A stretch of DNA of 64,000 bases, taken from the NCBI GenBank assembly GCA_011032825.1, contig JAADJZ010000015.1, positions 372,001 through 436,000 of the forward strand. The letters run 5' to 3'. A model generated the notes under the pieces. It was not told the origin of the DNA, did not search any database, and saw nothing but the letters and a program-made list of their open reading frames with translations. Position numbers and translations under genes: made by a program. The DNA is from Massariosphaeria phaeospora. Its lineage: Eukaryota; Ascomycota; Dothideomycetes; Pleosporales. Within the stretch, counting starts at the first letter, position 1. Each line of letters opens with the position of its first letter. Shown here one piece after another: positions 1-11,117 of the stretch.

Positions 1-1697
1 GCGTCAAATGCCTCCGTCGCTATATCCTTGACGTTCTTGTCGGCAGCTTTGATGCAAATAGCAGCCATAGCGATCTGGCGTGCCTCTTGACTCAGATTAT
101 CAGCCGCGTGAACCAACGATTGTTGGAAGGAGCCGGTGTTTAACCATTCTGGCACAAAAGCCTTCAGACTGACAATGTCGCGAACGTTGGCAACATCCTC
201 CGGCGAAGCAATATCCTTCTCGATCTTGGAAAGGAATTTTTGGCCACCTTCCATCCGATCGCATATAGTATAAGCCTTGATTAATGCGGCGTACACGTCG
301 TTATCCTTGCGGGTCACAGTAACGTCCCCCTTGTCGTGGGATATGGCTAACGCCTTGTACTCGTCGTAAACCTCGACAGCACTCTTGAGATCGCCTGATC
401 GACCGAAGGCGTGGATCATGGGAACGAACAAATCTGCCGGTGGGAGCACATTTCTTGACTCCATTTGTGCATATATCCGGATCATATCTTCAACCCGTTC
501 GCCCTCTGCACAGGCAGTTACTAGTAGGCGGTAAGTCTTCTCGGAGAAGGTGCGACCGGTTTCGACATCAATAGCAGCGTCGAAGAGTTTGATGGCGATC
601 GGAAGGGAGTCATCCTCGTTAAGAATAGCGTAGTCGGTCTCATTCGAATGCAGCATGAATCCGCCGTCCTCTTCCATGCCACCATATCGAAGTCGCTTCT
701 CCTCCAAGCCGCGCTTCATAGAGACGACTTCTAAAGATCTTACGGAAAGAAGCTCAATAAGCGCAGTGTATGTTGCTGTGTCGGGGGTAACACGTCGGCG
801 CAGCATATCAGAATAAACATCCAGGGCTTTGGGGACTACCTGGTGCCTGGTCTTCGGGAGTTGGATGGCCGCAGACAAGAGAACATTGTAGGCGGAAACA
901 GATGGCTTGATGCCTGAATGGAGCATAGACTCAAAAACAGCAGGGATTTCGGCATACTGGGACCTCTGAGCAAGCTGCTGCAACTGTGTAGTGAACTCGT
1001 CGGCGGCGTCTGACACATTTGTGGCAGTATTGGAACCGGTGCGGCTCAATGTAGTCGAGTTCACTAATGTGTCCGCGACTGTGGCGGGAGTCTCCGATCT
1101 AACCTCCTCGACTGGCGACAGTGGTTGTTCAGCCGGCTTCGCCACCTCCACCTGGGCTTCATGCTTGGCGGCCTCCTGGGAAATGGCCTCGTCAACCTGG
1201 GCGAAGGCAATCTCCTCTGACTCTCCCTCGCCAACTGCCTTCTTGAAGTCCTCAACTTGACTCGTGGTGTATGCGCGACTGACACCGGCCCGCGCCGGGA
1301 CCGGGTCCGCAGACTCTTCGAAGGCTACATTTTCCTCTTCCTCGATTTCGATAGCATTCTTCGAGCTCGACGATTGAGGCTTCCACTCAATGAGCTTGCG
1401 AAATTGAAATTGTGACCATTCTGTATCATCCACTCGCTGGCGTTTCTGATGCGCAAAATATGCCGCTAAACCGGAGTCCTGAGATTCGAGAGAGGCGAGC
1501 GCTTTGAGGGCGCCCGTTGTAGAACCCGAAGCAAAAGCATGTTGGTTTTGTTTTGCGCAGGCGTTGCGGAGACGGTCCTGGTGGAAAGTAGCGAGCGGGT
1601 TGTTCTGCGAGACACCTGCAACGACTGATTGGGCGTATCCGTGTGTGAAGCCCTTGGCTAAACTCTGGCGTGCGAGGTGGAAGCTCTTAAACACCAT
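1..1697 (-). CDS. Pentatricopeptide-repeat (PPR) protein, 3' part outside the window
   Basis: An open frame with no stop runs from an ATG at 1695-1697 to the left edge, giving about 565 residues; the C-terminus is missing. The N-terminus (MVFKSFHLARQSLAKGF) is basic and lacks acidic residues, as expected of a mitochondrial presequence. A charged, low-complexity stretch (about residues 100-190) follows, then helical repeats with PPR character such as 'KPSVSAYNVLLSAA' and 'TPDTATYTALIELL' (about residues 240-310), and further weaker repeats. PPR proteins bind organellar RNA, so a role in mitochondrial RNA maturation or translation is inferred; the exact target cannot be told. No intron is needed in the visible part. 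Which yeast PPR protein (Pet309, Rpm2, others) it corresponds to was not resolved. Confidence 0.8.
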   Translation of the reverse strand, partial: MVFKSFHLARQSLAKGFTHGYAQSVVAGVSQNNPLATFHQDRLRNACAKQNQHAFASGSTTGALKALASLESQDSGLAAYFAHQKRQRVDDTEWSQFQFRKLIEWKPQSSSSKNAIEIEEEENVAFEESADPVPARAGVSRAYTTSQVEDFKKAVGEGESEEIAFAQVDEAISQEAAKHEAQVEVAKPAEQPLSPVEEVRSETPATVADTLVNSTTLSRTGSNTATNVSDAADEFTTQLQQLAQRSQYAEIPAVFESMLHSGIKPSVSAYNVLLSAAIQLPKTRHQVVPKALDVYSDMLRRRVTPDTATYTALIELLSVRSLEVVSMKRGLEEKRLRYGGMEEDGGFMLHSNETDYAILNEDDSLPIAIKLFDAAIDVETGRTFSEKTYRLLVTACAEGERVEDMIRIYAQMESRNVLPPADLFVPMIHAFGRSGDLKSAVEVYDEYKALAISHDKGDVTVTRKDNDVYAALIKAYTICDRMEGGQKFLSKIEKDIASPEDVANVRDIVSLKAFVPEWLNTGSFQQSLVHAADNLSQEARQIAMAAICIKAADKNVKDIATEAFD

Positions 1698-3076
1698 TTA
1701 GTGGATGGTAGAACCCTTCAGATTGGAGAAGGGTGAGCTATAGGACGGTGAGCACATGGCCTGAGCGCGCAGTAGATGGCTTACTGTTGTTCTCAGAGCG
1801 CGACGGCTTTGCAGGTTCATTTGACGACAAGGCCGCCAAAAGAACGCGCTGTAGGGGGGTATAAGAGAGTGAAGGGCGGTGTGCGGAGATGTTGGTGGTG
1901 TGGAAGTCCCGGATATGCGAGGGACAGCAAAGGTGTGGCAGAATAGAAGGGGGGGAGGAAGCAGAAAAGGTAGGCAGTCGTGAGAGCACAGGATTCGGAT
2001 CTACGCACGAACGATGGATGGCCGAAAATTGAAGCCTGTCCAGCTCGGTGCTTAAGGTTTGGGTCGACTCGTCACCAGCCAGGCCAGATTACACGCTAAA
2101 CAATTCCGTTTTTTTCTCGCGGTTTACGGCGCTAGCTCGATCGAGCGGGCGCAACAGGTTCCGTTATCTTCCTATTGGACAGGACGTGAGAACCCGGGCA
2201 CGCGGTCGGCGTCGGCGGCGGAGGGTTGCGCGCCCCGTGGGACAAGTCGATGACTCCAACACGGGCGCTGCGAAAACGACTCGGACAGCGACATGTGCTC
2301 CGCCTTCTTAGCCTGCACCCCACGTTGTGGCTATCACGCAAAGGGGCAAGATGAAGGCGACCGTTAGCCAGATGACTGCCCAGAGCCAGCCGTCCCAGCT
2401 GAGGCTCGAACGGGCTCCTTATCAACCACCACCAGGCGGCAACGCTCCGGTACCCTGCACGTGAAGCTGACAGCAACGCATCCACGGTTCTGCCTGTGGG
2501 ACTCGGAAGGAACAGGAACAATAATGAGCAAGCAAAGCCACAGTTACAATTACCACCAAACACCTGACCTACAAAGATACCAACTAGGTGGTAACTCGAG
2601 TATCGATTTTATCCATTACTGCACTCGATCTAGAGCCTCACCAGCAGAGTACGTCGTAAAAACCGATCAGAATATCAACATGTCGTCCCTCATTACATCT
2701 GATTGGAATGGACCATGCAACATGTACGTTATGTTGACAAAGTCCGCAGCTGGCGCATTACTCTGCGGGGTCGGTCGCCCTGGCCTGTCGACCTCTGCCA
2801 AAATCGACATCTCCGTATCACTTTCTAGATTTCTCTATACACACGAAGATGGCTCTTCCCTTTACTTGAAGTCGCACCTGCCCGCGTAGTACATCTCAGC
2901 CCAGCAGCGCCCACCGCGACTTTCCCCATCCAGCCATCCCCGACTCCCGCATCCGCCACCCCTCCCCCTCCTTACCTACCCCTCCATCTAGGAACCAGCA
3001 CCAAAAATAAAAGCGTGCAGATCGACACCCATCATCCCCATATTTCTTTGTATCCCCAATTCCCACATCATTCAGA
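1698..3076. other. Intergenic region between the PPR gene and ERG8
   Basis: Divergent promoter region of the PPR gene (leftward) and ERG8 (rightward). The last 150 bp before ERG8 is strongly pyrimidine-rich (about 2900-2995), a common feature of fungal core promoters. A 142-codon open frame at 2461-2889 begins with GTG and has no recognisable domain, so it was not called. No RNA gene or repeat was seen. Confidence 0.6.
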
Positions 3077-4784
3077 ATGGCCGACTCCGACCTCACCTCC
3101 CAAGCCACGTCGGCGCCCGGCAAAGTCTTCCTTGCTGGCGGCTACCTCGTGCTCGACCGCGCCTACACGGCTCTAGTCTTCGGCCTCGACGCGCGCATCC
3201 ACGTGCACATCGAGCCGATCCGCATAGAAAGCGGGGTGACGCTGAGCGAGATCATTGTGCGGAGTCCGCAGTTCCGCGGCGCTGTGTGGGAGTATGGATA
3301 TAGGCTTGTGGAGAGGGACGGCGGGATTGGGGTGACGCAGTTGAGGGCGTGAGTACTGTTCCTGCTTGCTTCTTGTCCAATTGAGTATTTCACTTCACCC
3401 CTTTCTCTCTTGATTCATGTTCAAGGTTTGGTTGGTTCCTGCTACGACTATTTCCATTCCCGTCTACAGCTTGTTCGCAATATCTCTTGGCGGCAATCAT
3501 ATCGAACACCAACCAACCGAACTGTGGCTCGAAGATTCAATTTTCCACGCCTTTTCAGATCCCTTGTCAATCTACTCAATCTCTCGCCAAGTTCCAGAAC
3601 CATAGACACACCGAAGATATGTCTCCCGCTGACCAAATCCCAGCTCCCACGACGACCGCATCGACCGCAACCCCTTCATCGAGACCACACTCACTTACGC
3701 CCTCACCTACATCTCGACTCTGCACCCCGGCACGCCCATCTCCCCCTCCAACATCAGCATCCTCGCCTCCTCAGCTTATTACTCAACCCCAGGCACTGCA
3801 GTCCCCTTAATGAGCTCTACGACCACGCCCTCAACCCCCTTCCTCAACTTCGACGTCCCTCTCTCCGCCGCGCACAAAACGGGCCTCGGCTCCTCCGCCG
3901 CGCTCGTGACCTCCTTCACCGCGGCCCTACTCTCGCACTACCTGTCGAAAGAAGAGTTCGACTTAGACAGCGAAGACGGCCTCCGCGTTCTGCACAATCT
4001 GGCGCAGGCGGCGCATTGTGCGGCGCAGGGGAAGGTAGGGAGTGGCTTCGACATTGCGAGTGCAGTGTACGGCTCGTGTCTGTACAGGCGCTTCTCGCCA
4101 TCGCTGCTCTCCAGTATTCCCGAGCCCTGCAAGCCGTCGTTCGCGCCCAAGCTACGCAGTCTTATCGAAGGCGACACGTGGGACACGGAGATCCGCAAAG
4201 CGGCTGTGCAGATGCCGGCGGGTCTGCGGCTGGTCATGTGCGACGTGGACTGCGGCAGCGAGACGCCCGGCATGGTCAAGCAGGTGCTGAAGTGGCGGGA
4301 GGAGAACAGCGAAGAGGCAAACAAGATATGGGCAGAGTTGCAGGTTGGCAATGATGCGCTGGCTGCCGAGCTCACGAGGTTGGCGACCGAGGGCACTGCA
4401 AGTGGGGACGGCAAATATGCGAAGTTGAGGGAGCTATTCCAGGGCAACCGACAGCTGATTCGACAAATGAGCGCAGCGTCGGGCGTGCCCATCGAGCCCC
4501 CGCAACAGACTGCCCTGCTAGATGCATGCTCCAATGTACCAGGCGTCATCGGCGGTGTGGTTCCCGGAGCGGGCGGCTACGACGCTATCGTGGTGCTGCT
4601 GGAAGACAACGACGAAGTTATCACAGACTTGAAGAAGCTGCTGGACGGTTGGAAAGTCGAAGGTGAGACAGGCGACGACGATGGAGTGCAGATCGGAAAG
4701 GTTGGCATTATTGGAGTTCGAGAGGAGATGGTAGGTGTGAAACGGGAAGACCCTGAAGCCTACAAGCAATGGGTTACATCGTGA
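3077..4784 (+). CDS. ERG8: Phosphomevalonate kinase
   Basis: Phosphorylates mevalonate-5-phosphate to mevalonate-5-diphosphate with ATP in the isoprenoid/ergosterol pathway. Two exons: 3077-3348 and 3644-4784, 470 residues in total. The donor is a perfect GTGAGT at 3349 and the acceptor is CAG at 3641-3643; the join gives ...QLRA-SHDDRIDRNPFIETT, restoring the conserved block before the kinase core. The N-terminal 'SAPGKVFLAGGYLVLD' and the GHMP-kinase ATP loop 'KTGLGSSAALV' (about residues 169-179) are diagnostic. The C-terminal half carries the GHMP C-domain glycine-rich segment 'GVVPGAGGYDAIVVL'. The length matches the fungal family (about 450-490 aa). The single 295-nt intron is long for this window and contains alternative frames, but only this splice keeps the conserved region in frame. 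Confidence 0.95.
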
Positions 4785-5156
4785 GTGCCGACGACAGCGT
4801 CAGAGGCTCGTAGATTTGCACACGGTAGAAGAGGCTCTTTTTCATAGATTAGATACTCCCAAAAGTTCATCCTTTTGTAAGACACCAGAATAGACGGTCT
4901 GAGTCTACTCAGACATCAATCACATTCACACCGCTCGGGAGCTCAGTTGAACTTTTGATTCATATTGATCTTGACATGGACGCCAACCCGTTCCCGTAGA
5001 AGATCGCCTGATTCCGCATCCGCCACCTCACCGCCGCCCTTCCCCATTTTAGGTGTATAAGGGTACATTGGCGAGCACTAGCTGGAAAAGCCCCGGCAAT
5101 GCAATGCTTCGTGAGATAAAGGAAGAAAGGAAAGATACACCTCCGAGTACGGTCGC
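4785..5156. other. 3' intergenic region between ERG8 and uL29
   Basis: Convergent gene ends (ERG8 rightward, uL29 leftward). 372 bp with no gene, RNA or repeat that I can recognise; it should hold both 3' UTRs. Confidence 0.6.
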
Positions 5157-5866
5157 TTATGCCTTGATGGCGTACTTTCGCTGGGGGAAATGAATCTGCT
5201 TCTTCTTTGCCTTCTCAGTCGTGAGCCCGGCCTCGTGCTTGGTGAGTCGTCGGCGGATGGCGCGGGTCTGCTTGGGTCGGAGGTCCAATGGGAGGTACCT
5301 TCTTCCGTTAGATATAAAGAGTCTTAAGTTCTGAGTTTACGCACTTCTTGTTCTTGTAGAAGAGCCTGAGCTGCGCCCTCTGGTTGGCGTTTATGACGGT
5401 GAGAACGCGGGCAATGCCTTTGCGGACATCGTGAATGCGGGTGAGCTTGGTCGAGGCGCCGCCGGAGACCTTGCTAGTCCTCAGGCTGATGAGCTCCCTT
5501 CGCGATCCGTCAGTATTCCACGACTTTGGCTTGCAGTCCATCCTTGGAAAACCCACGATTTCAACTCCTGCAGCTGGGTGTTCAGGTCCTCCTTCGACTT
5601 GCTCCAAAGCTGGCCGGTTTTCTGCGGCGGACGTGAGTATTCAATCGAGGGATGTATGGCACTCGCAGCGGCTGGAACGTACGACTTTGGACGACTACAG
5701 AAGTTGAGTTAGCATTCGCAGTACAATCCACAGATGAAGCACGAAGGATAGTAGCTCAAATTTGCCGACGACAGCGGGGAGAGGCCTAGCCCCTCCACAG
5801 AGTCGGACAACCATTGCGCAAGTCGGAGCTTCTCAAGTGGAGTATATAGGAAAGGTTACGTACCAT
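5157..5866 (-). CDS. RPL35: 60S ribosomal protein L35 (uL29)
   Basis: Large-subunit ribosomal protein at the polypeptide exit tunnel. Five coding exons: 5864-5866 (the ATG alone), 5683-5694 (12 nt, encoding S-S-K-V), 5557-5621, 5345-5497 and 5157-5298, together 375 nt and 124 residues. The assembled protein reads [18 protein letters not shown]..., then '[26 protein letters not shown]', '[26 protein letters not shown]' (split across exons) and ends KYAIKA, matching uL29 over its full length. Donors are GTACGT, GTACGT, GTGGGT and GTGCGT; all acceptors end in AG, and the phases agree. The ATG is followed directly by its donor, and the second exon is unusually short. It is divergent from GOS1 with about 243 bp between the start codons. 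Confidence 0.95.
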
Positions 5867-6109
5867 TTCGACTGTGTTGTTAGTTGAACCGGGTGGTGTT
5901 GAAAGTGGCTATCGCGTGGTCGTCTGCAACTTTCGACGTTGGCGAAACGGATTTCGAAAGTGTGCGCACGGATCTCTTGGTTAGCGCCGGAGCTCTCCGT
6001 AAGCGAACTCGGGTCTTGGCATCGGGGCTGACGGCATTGGCAAGGTACAGCATCACGTTCAGTCTGGCGGTAGTATCCATGCTCCCCGCTCAACCTTTCG
6101 CAAACTGAA
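5867..6109. promoter_or_regulatory. Bidirectional promoter region of RPL35 and GOS1
   Basis: Only 243 bp separate the ATG of RPL35 (leftward) from the ATG of GOS1 (rightward), so both 5' UTRs and core promoters must lie here. No specific factor-binding site could be assigned. Confidence 0.6.
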
Positions 6110-6915
6110 ATGTCGTCTACTGGTGGTGGATGGGCGCAGCTGCGCCAGCAAGCGCGAGCATTGGAAACTCAAGTACGTACCACTATCACTGCGGAGTTAG
6201 TCGGCCTAGTCTAACAGATGGCATAGACAGAAACGCTGTTCCATACGTACTCGCAATATGCCTCCACGACAAATATCCCTACGAAGCCCTCAGAAGAAGA
6301 GCGAAGAACCGAAACACAACTATCAGACATACTCGAAAAGGTACCTTTTACAGCCCCATGCATCGCGCCTCAGACTTTCTGCCCAGAACCACCTGTTAAT
6401 GCAGTTCTTAGAGAGAAGCCCTTGTCGGCCAACTCACCCGGCTCTTCGACTCCGAATCCGCAAACTCCTCCTCCGCCGTAAGACACAACAACCTCGCCCG
6501 CCACCGCGAAGTCCTCCAAGAGCACCGCCGAGAACTCACCCGCCTGCGATCCACCATCACCGATACGCGCAACAAGGCGAACCTCCTCTCGAACGTACGG
6601 TCCGACATCGACGCATATCGTTCGGCGAACCCGAGTCAGGCTGAAGCAGACTACATGCTCGACGAGAGACGGCGCATCGACAACTCGCACAGCGTTGCAG
6701 ACAACGTGCTGAGCCAGGCGTATGCTGTGAATGAGAACTTTGCGCTACAGAGAGAATCGCTTGCGAGCATCAATAGGCGGATTGTTGGCGCCGCAAGTCA
6801 GGTACCGGGGATCAACAGTTTGATAGGGAGGATAGGGGCGAAGAAAAGGAGGGACGGTATCATTTTGGGGGGCTTCATTGCATTCTGCTTCCTGATGCTC
6901 CTTTGGTTTAGATGA
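6110..6915 (+). CDS. GOS1: Golgi SNARE (GOS28/Gos1 type)
   Basis: A Qb-SNARE for ER-Golgi and intra-Golgi vesicle fusion. Three exons: 6110-6172, 6227-6340 and 6412-6915, giving 226 residues. Introns are 54 and 71 nt with donors GTACGT and GTACCT. The N-terminus 'GGGWAQLRQQARALETQTE', the central 'VRHNNLARHREVLQEHRREL', and the SNARE-motif/C-terminal 'LQRESLASINRRIVGAASQ' region are typical of Gos1. A single C-terminal membrane anchor (about residues 207-226, 'GIILGGFIAFCFLMLLWF') follows a short basic linker KKRRD. Length and ends match the family. Confidence 0.95.
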
Positions 6916-7128
6916 GTATCGATTACGGTTCATGGCACGGCGTTGGGCGCATTTTGGATGATCTCATAATGTCATTGGGTATCATTATTTAATCAAGGAG
7001 CAGAAGGAGATGTCGTTCCACGCTTGTTGTACAATATATCCTACAGTACTCTTTACATGCCTCTTGCAAGTCAAGCTTTGCAAGCGCCGAGTCCTTCATC
7101 ACCCATCGAAACCTCTCGCGGACGTGAC

Positions 7129-8124
7129 CTAAGTTGCGATCCGTGTCTGTTCGTTGACCTGCTCCGGTTCTTCCGTACGTTCAATTCTGGCTGTCCGAGT
7201 GCCAGTTCTTGCTTCCTCTATCATCCTCCTGAAACCCTTTGTCATATCGTCCATCTCCGTTCCCTCTGCGTCACCGCTGCCAGCCCACCGAATCTTACAA
7301 TTTTGATCCACCAGGTACACATACCCCACCCTCCCGTTGAGCAACCCAATCGTCTCTCGTATGCGCTCACTGACGCCCTGTCGGATGACAAAGTACTTGC
7401 CCCAATCCTCCTTCTTCTTCATTCTTCGTAACCGCCATTGAAACAGTGCAATGATCCAGAACTTCATGCTGTTCTCTTCAATGTTGATATCCACCATCTG
7501 CGCGACATCGCGGTTGCTTTCCAGCAGCTCCCGCAATCCCTTGTTGACCTTTTTCCCGGTGAACGTCTGAACCTGCGCTTCGCCCCACGCCGAACTGAAC
7601 ACATTAACCACTGAAAGCTTTCCCTGAAGCACCGGCGTTGTGTCCATAGCGTTCTCCGCCAGTGTCTCGCCGTGGAGGTTCGGAAAGAACAGCGAAGCAT
7701 CCTTCTTGAAGATCTTCGGGTTCGCCATGAACGTCTTCCCGCTCCTGTACTTCCGGATATTCTTGAAGTCGCGGAAGTAGTTAGTGCCCCATTTTTCCAC
7801 GATGTCTTGGCGCTTCGCGAGATTGCGCTCTCTCAGCGTGCCAGTGTAGGTTTTCTTGACCGGCCCATGGACATTTTCGCCTCGCTCTGGGGGTTTATTA
7901 AAACCAATTGGGCGGCCGAGCGGTTTCGGGACGAAGTCTTCTGGTTCTTCTGCTTGTTTGGTGGGTTTTGGGGTTTGCGCTGCGAGACGGAGGATGGGAA
8001 CGGAGGAGAAGGTTCGCAATTGCGGGATGAGGGGCCGGATTGCGCGGGTCCGACAGCGTCGACATATTGAGGAGGGGTCGGAAAGCGCGCGCCGTAGCGA
8101 CAGCGATATTCGTGGTTGCAGCAT
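7129..8124 (-). CDS. ATP10: Mitochondrial ATP synthase assembly factor ATP10
   Basis: Chaperone for Atp6 during assembly of the F0 sector at the mitochondrial inner membrane. A single exon of 331 residues starts at the ATG at 8122-8124. The frame stays open 42 codons upstream, but the downstream Met gives a proper basic presequence (MLQPRISLSLRRAL). Conserved ATP10 features are 'KTFMANPKIFKKDASLFFPNLHG', 'LSVVNVFSSAWGE', and the C-terminal block 'GYVYLVDQNCKIRWAGSGDA'. It faces the Pol X gene across a 0.66-kb shared upstream region. Confidence 0.92.
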   Translation of the reverse strand: MLQPRISLSLRRALSDPSSICRRCRTRAIRPLIPQLRTFSSVPILRLAAQTPKPTKQAEEPEDFVPKPLGRPIGFNKPPERGENVHGPVKKTYTGTLRERNLAKRQDIVEKWGTNYFRDFKNIRKYRSGKTFMANPKIFKKDASLFFPNLHGETLAENAMDTTPVLQGKLSVVNVFSSAWGEAQVQTFTGKKVNKGLRELLESNRDVAQMVDINIEENSMKFWIIALFQWRLRRMKKKEDWGKYFVIRQGVSERIRETIGLLNGRVGYVYLVDQNCKIRWAGSGDAEGTEMDDMTKGFRRMIEEARTGTRTARIERTEEPEQVNEQTRIAT

Positions 8125-8785
8125 GGTGATGTGATGGGTGAGAAAGTAAAGATGGTGGATCGTATGAAGTCGGTTAGCCCCGAATTCTCTTGGCATGATA
8201 TTCAGGTCAGAACGAACGTCCTGGTCTTCATAACGTGCAACACATATCAAATATCTTTTGTATTTCTACAAAGCATTATGCTCTTCTACTAGATGCCAGT
8301 AGCCTACCTTAGCATAGGCACAACAGACGCCTCTTTATTGATGATGAGGAAGGACAAGGAAACGCAAGGAGTAACAGCCGCTCCGGAGCAGTCAGTATGC
8401 AAGTAATAGCCTCCATGGACTGTGCACTGGCATGGTTTACCTCTCTGGATGGATGAGAAACAATTACTTGAGACTAGCTGGTGAATCCCTTCCCACACTT
8501 GTTGATGGGTGAGAAAAAGATAGGTAGCCTAAGGCCTCGGCAAATCTTTCCTGATTGGAAGTCCTGAGCTCGCTTAGCTGTCACGGGAAGCGCGTGTGAC
8601 CCGTGGACCCTTGTAAATGGACTCGGACGCGCTGCTGCCTCCCGACGTCACGCTGCAAATATGCATGCATAAGTGTTCTCTCTCTCAGCTACAAAGCGCT
8701 GATCTCTGCCACCCGTAAACCCGCTACCTCCCATAAACCCACTACCCTGCACTTACCCAAGTCTTCTCGGCTTTAGCTCCGCACA
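8125..8785. other. Divergent upstream region of ATP10 and the Pol X gene
   Basis: 661 bp with no coding potential that I trust. It contains a GACGTCAC sequence near 8644, resembling a bZIP half-site, and an alternating ATGCATGCAT stretch near 8660; neither is evidence of function by itself. Confidence 0.5.
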
Positions 8786-11117
8786 ATGGACAAAGAGTCC
8801 TCTTTCAAGGACCAGGAATTACTCGATATATCAGACGACGAGACGAACTTCCCTGATAGTGGATACCTGAAGGCACAACGCGCACTTATGCCCCCACCTC
8901 GCAAGCCAAGTGGCTTCCTGGGAAAGACTCCAAAAGAGAAACAAGCAGAGTTCGAAGCGCACACGGCAAGACAACGCGCGAAGCGGAGGCCCGATGTGCT
9001 AAAATTGATTCGCTCTACCACTGCACCCGATCCAGAAATCACGAAGAGTTTTCCTATCATGAAATCGAGGCAGGAAATTCCAGTTGGTGCGACGGCTAAG
9101 CTGAAAAGGGTCAGTTCACTACCGGAGATGGCCAAACAAGACCAGATTTCGTTCTACAGGCAGATGGGCGTAATACCGCGAGAACTAAAAAACGGCAAAA
9201 AGGTCAAGCCTGCAGACAAGATCAAACTAGATCCGGAGCACAAGCAGTTGCTTCGACACAAGATAGTATACTTTGTTCCCAACGACGACATCAGTATGGC
9301 ACGACGGCAGCGCATACACAAGGTGATCGAGCTAGGTGCCGCTTGGGTGACTAGCTGGCGGGATGACATAACGCATATCATGGTCGATGATGGCAACTAC
9401 ACATATAGCCAGTTGCTCAAGCACCTCAACAAGCCCGGACTCCCGGTAAGTCGATATGGTTCTGAAAACAGCAGCCACTGACATCTTGAAGCGAAAAGTC
9501 GTGTTAGTCCAGTTCGATCCCTATGTGCCTGAGAGCATTCAGTTTGGCAGACTGTGGGATCCAACATTAAAACGGTTTAGAGTCAAGAATGCACCAGGTC
9601 CTCCGCTCACGACATCGGTCTCCGAGCCCGTATCAATTCCATTCATACAGACTCCGCTCCAAATAAGACCTTCGGGAGGAGAAAAGACAGCACAAGCATT
9701 TCAGAAAACTGATTCTAGAGTTGCTGAAGAAGAGTCCCCGTCGATCCAAGGTCCTCATAGCCCTTCTGACGAGCGAGTCAATGATAGCTTCGTGGAGCCA
9801 GCCACCTCCCCAAGCAAAGAATCCACAACTATCCAAGATAACTACAACGATGCTCTTTCTGAAGCCATTCAACAGACCAAAGCACTGTCTCATTTGCCGC
9901 TCGATGAAGAGGACGAAGACACGGATTCTCGACCAGGAGGCTCAGGAGACCAAGACTCGGATTCAGGGACTGACATCGAGTCCCCCAAAGCAGAGTCCAA
10001 GCGCATCCCTAGATCTAAGTTCACCGCTACCACTGCACCCTCTAGCAACCGCACAAGCACCTTCAACCAATCCGCCTTCTCATGCATGAACCCTAACTCC
10101 ACGAACACGCCCCCCGAAAACCCCAACGCCCGCACCATCCAAGTCCTCGACAACCTCTGCAAGTACTACGACCAAATGCAAGACCAATGGCGCACTCTCG
10201 CCTACCGCAAAGGCATCACCACTCTTCGCAAGCAGCCCATAAAAATCACCACAGCCAAACAAGCTGCCGCCTTGCCCTTCATCGGCGCGCGCCTCGCCGC
10301 CAAAATCGAGGAGATCGTGCTGACTGACCGGCTCCGCAAACTCGACTGCACACGCACCAACCCTACGGATCAGGTCCTGCGTCTCTTTCTCGGCGTTTAC
10401 GGCGCGGGTCTCGCCCAAGCTAACAAATGGGTGCAAGCCGGCCACCGCACACTCGCCGACCTCGTCGCCAGCGCGAAACTCACCGAGTCACAGGAAATTG
10501 GTATCGAACACTATGATGACTTCGCGACGCGCATCCCCCGCGCGGAAGTTGAGCAGCACGGGGCCATCGTACGCAATGCGCTCCGCAAGATCGATCCTGC
10601 CTTCCAAGCCACAATAATGGGATCGTACCGCCGCGGGGCTCTCAATTCCGGCGACATCGATCTCATCATCACCGCACCCAACACCCCGCTCTCCGCCCTC
10701 CGGTCTACCATCTTCCACACCTTAGTTCCCGCCCTCTTTGCTAGCAACTTCCTGTGCGCCACACTCGCCAGCTCCTGGTCCAAATCCGACACCGACACAG
10801 GCACCAAATGGCACGGCGCCTCGCGGCTACCTAACTCGCACGTCTGGCGCCGCCTCGATTTACTACTCGTGCCCGAGTCCGAGATGGGTGCCGCGCTGAT
10901 CTATTTCACCGGCAACGACATTTTCAACCGCAGCATGCGGCTGTTGGCAAGTAAAAAAGGAATGCGGCTGAATCAACGGGGGTTGTATCGCGATGTGATA
11001 AGGGGCCGGAATCGGGAGCGCATAAATGAGGGCGTACTGGTCGAAGGCAGGGATGAGAAGAAGATCTTCGAGGTCTTGGGTGTGCCGTGGAGGGAACCAG
11101 AGGAGAGGATATGTTAA
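8786..11117 (+). CDS. POL4: Family X DNA polymerase (Pol IV/lambda-like) with BRCT region
   Basis: A gap-filling polymerase of end-joining and base-excision repair. Two exons: 8786-9445 and 9492-11117, giving 761 residues. The intron is only 46 nt (GTAAGT donor, AAG acceptor), and the join keeps ...KPGLP-RKVVLVQFDPYV in frame. An N-terminal acidic/basic tail is followed by a BRCT-like segment (about residues 155-250; 'HKIVYFVPNDD', 'GAAWVTSWRDDITHIMVDD'), then a Ser/Asp-rich linker. Next come the helix-hairpin-helix lyase part ('AAALPFIGARLAAKIEEI') and the nucleotidyltransferase core 'GSYRRGALNSGDIDLIIT' at 597-613, with metal ligands D608 and D610 and the third acidic residue at D676 (RLDLLLV). 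The thumb motif 'YFTGNDIFNR' and 'RLNQRGLYR' close the fold. It is longer than yeast Pol4 because of the linker. Confidence 0.93.

Noticed and set aside
2461..2889. 142-codon frame upstream of ERG8
   Set aside because: Begins with GTG, no recognisable domain, no transcription or splice signals; could be a lineage-specific gene but not supportable.
3410..4354. 314-codon open frame within ERG8
   Set aside because: Starts at TTG and reads the ERG8 exon in another frame as Arg/Leu-rich sequence; the ERG8 frame carries the conserved kinase motifs.
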